This document shows positions 63,873-64,000 of a stretch of 64,000 nt of DNA, in pieces (positions within the stretch are counted from its first letter, which is position 1; each line of letters opens with the position of its first letter). This stretch comes from Morinoia aosen (lineage: Eukaryota > Arthropoda > Malacostraca > Amphipoda > Talitridae), in assembly GCA_030386875.1 (NCBI GenBank), contig CM059576.1, positions 13,954,058 through 14,018,057 of the forward strand. The letters are read 5' to 3'. The notes under the pieces are model-generated. The model searched no databases. It saw nothing but the letters and a program-made list of their open reading frames with translations, and was not told the DNA's origin. Both the position numbers and the translations under genes were made by a program.

Positions 63873-64000
63873 AACCGATAGCCGCAAAGCTATTGCTGTG
63901 AGTGGCGCTTGCTCGGACGGAAGGGAGCCCTCTCAGCTAAGCTACCGTCGCCGCACGCCCTTCATCCCCTTCACGCTGGTCAACGAAACGGGCTCTGCTC
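63873..64000 (+). CDS. Vps13: VPS13-family exon (continues past window)
   Basis: After TTTTTTTTTTCAG the open frame (codons from 63874) reads TDSRKAIAVSGACSDGREPS then YRRRTPFIPFTLVNETGSA. PF(I/V)PFxLVNETG is a conserved motif of VPS13 proteins at the start of the adaptor-binding (VAB/SHR-BD) region, which binds partner proteins. The frame needs two bases from the previous exon, but the exon at 62263-62453 supplies one. The alternative frame would stop after about nine codons. Confidence 0.85.

Overview
The window is AT-rich, intron-bearing animal DNA, most likely from an insect (inferred from the BEL/Pao and Gypsy LTR elements, RNase H-bearing non-LTR elements, hAT-like DNA transposons and short inverted-repeat elements; the species cannot be named). 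It is mostly a transposon graveyard. The only host gene I recognise is at the right edge: four exons of a VPS13-family lipid-transfer protein gene on the + strand (about 60.9-64.0 kb, continuing off the window).

Layout. 1-5.6 kb: a GC-rich BEL/Pao gag-pol frame on the - strand, open to the left edge. 5.7-13 kb: non-coding sequence full of tandem repeats (about 48-bp, 35-bp higher-order, 31-bp and 17-24-bp units), a foldback and duplicated blocks around a 155-aa coiled-coil-like ORF. 13.3-28.85 kb: a Russian-doll insertion, with a small inverted-repeat element split by a short-LTR element (13639-28681), itself split by a 9.8-kb - strand Gypsy-type element (14375-24212) with gag, pol and a small membrane ORF where env would lie. 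28.9-35.3 kb: an exon-like segment, a degraded LINE RT fragment, a degenerate repeat array and two foldbacks. 35323-43963: a complete + strand Gypsy-type element with 900-bp LTRs in which I saw no difference, an ATCT target duplication and two nonsense codons. 43.97-51.1 kb: two - strand LINE fragments; the second is split inside its RNase H domain by a 4.8-kb hAT-like transposon, which contains a smaller inverted-repeat element. 51.1-58.9 kb: a 150-bp tandem duplication, a foldback element with a palindrome of about 1 kb, an unidentified ORF next to transposon-like repeats, a CpG-rich promoter-like patch and another foldback. 58.9-64 kb: VPS13 exons and introns.

How parts work together. The two Gypsy-type elements appear to make Gag and Gag-Pol by -1 ribosomal frameshifting: U UUU UUA overlapping U UUA AAC in one, A AAA AAC in the other. 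The nesting gives relative ages: LINE, then hAT-like, then small inverted-repeat element; and foldback, then short-LTR element, then Gypsy. The VPS13 exons do not join in phase as read, which suggests missed small exons or base errors.
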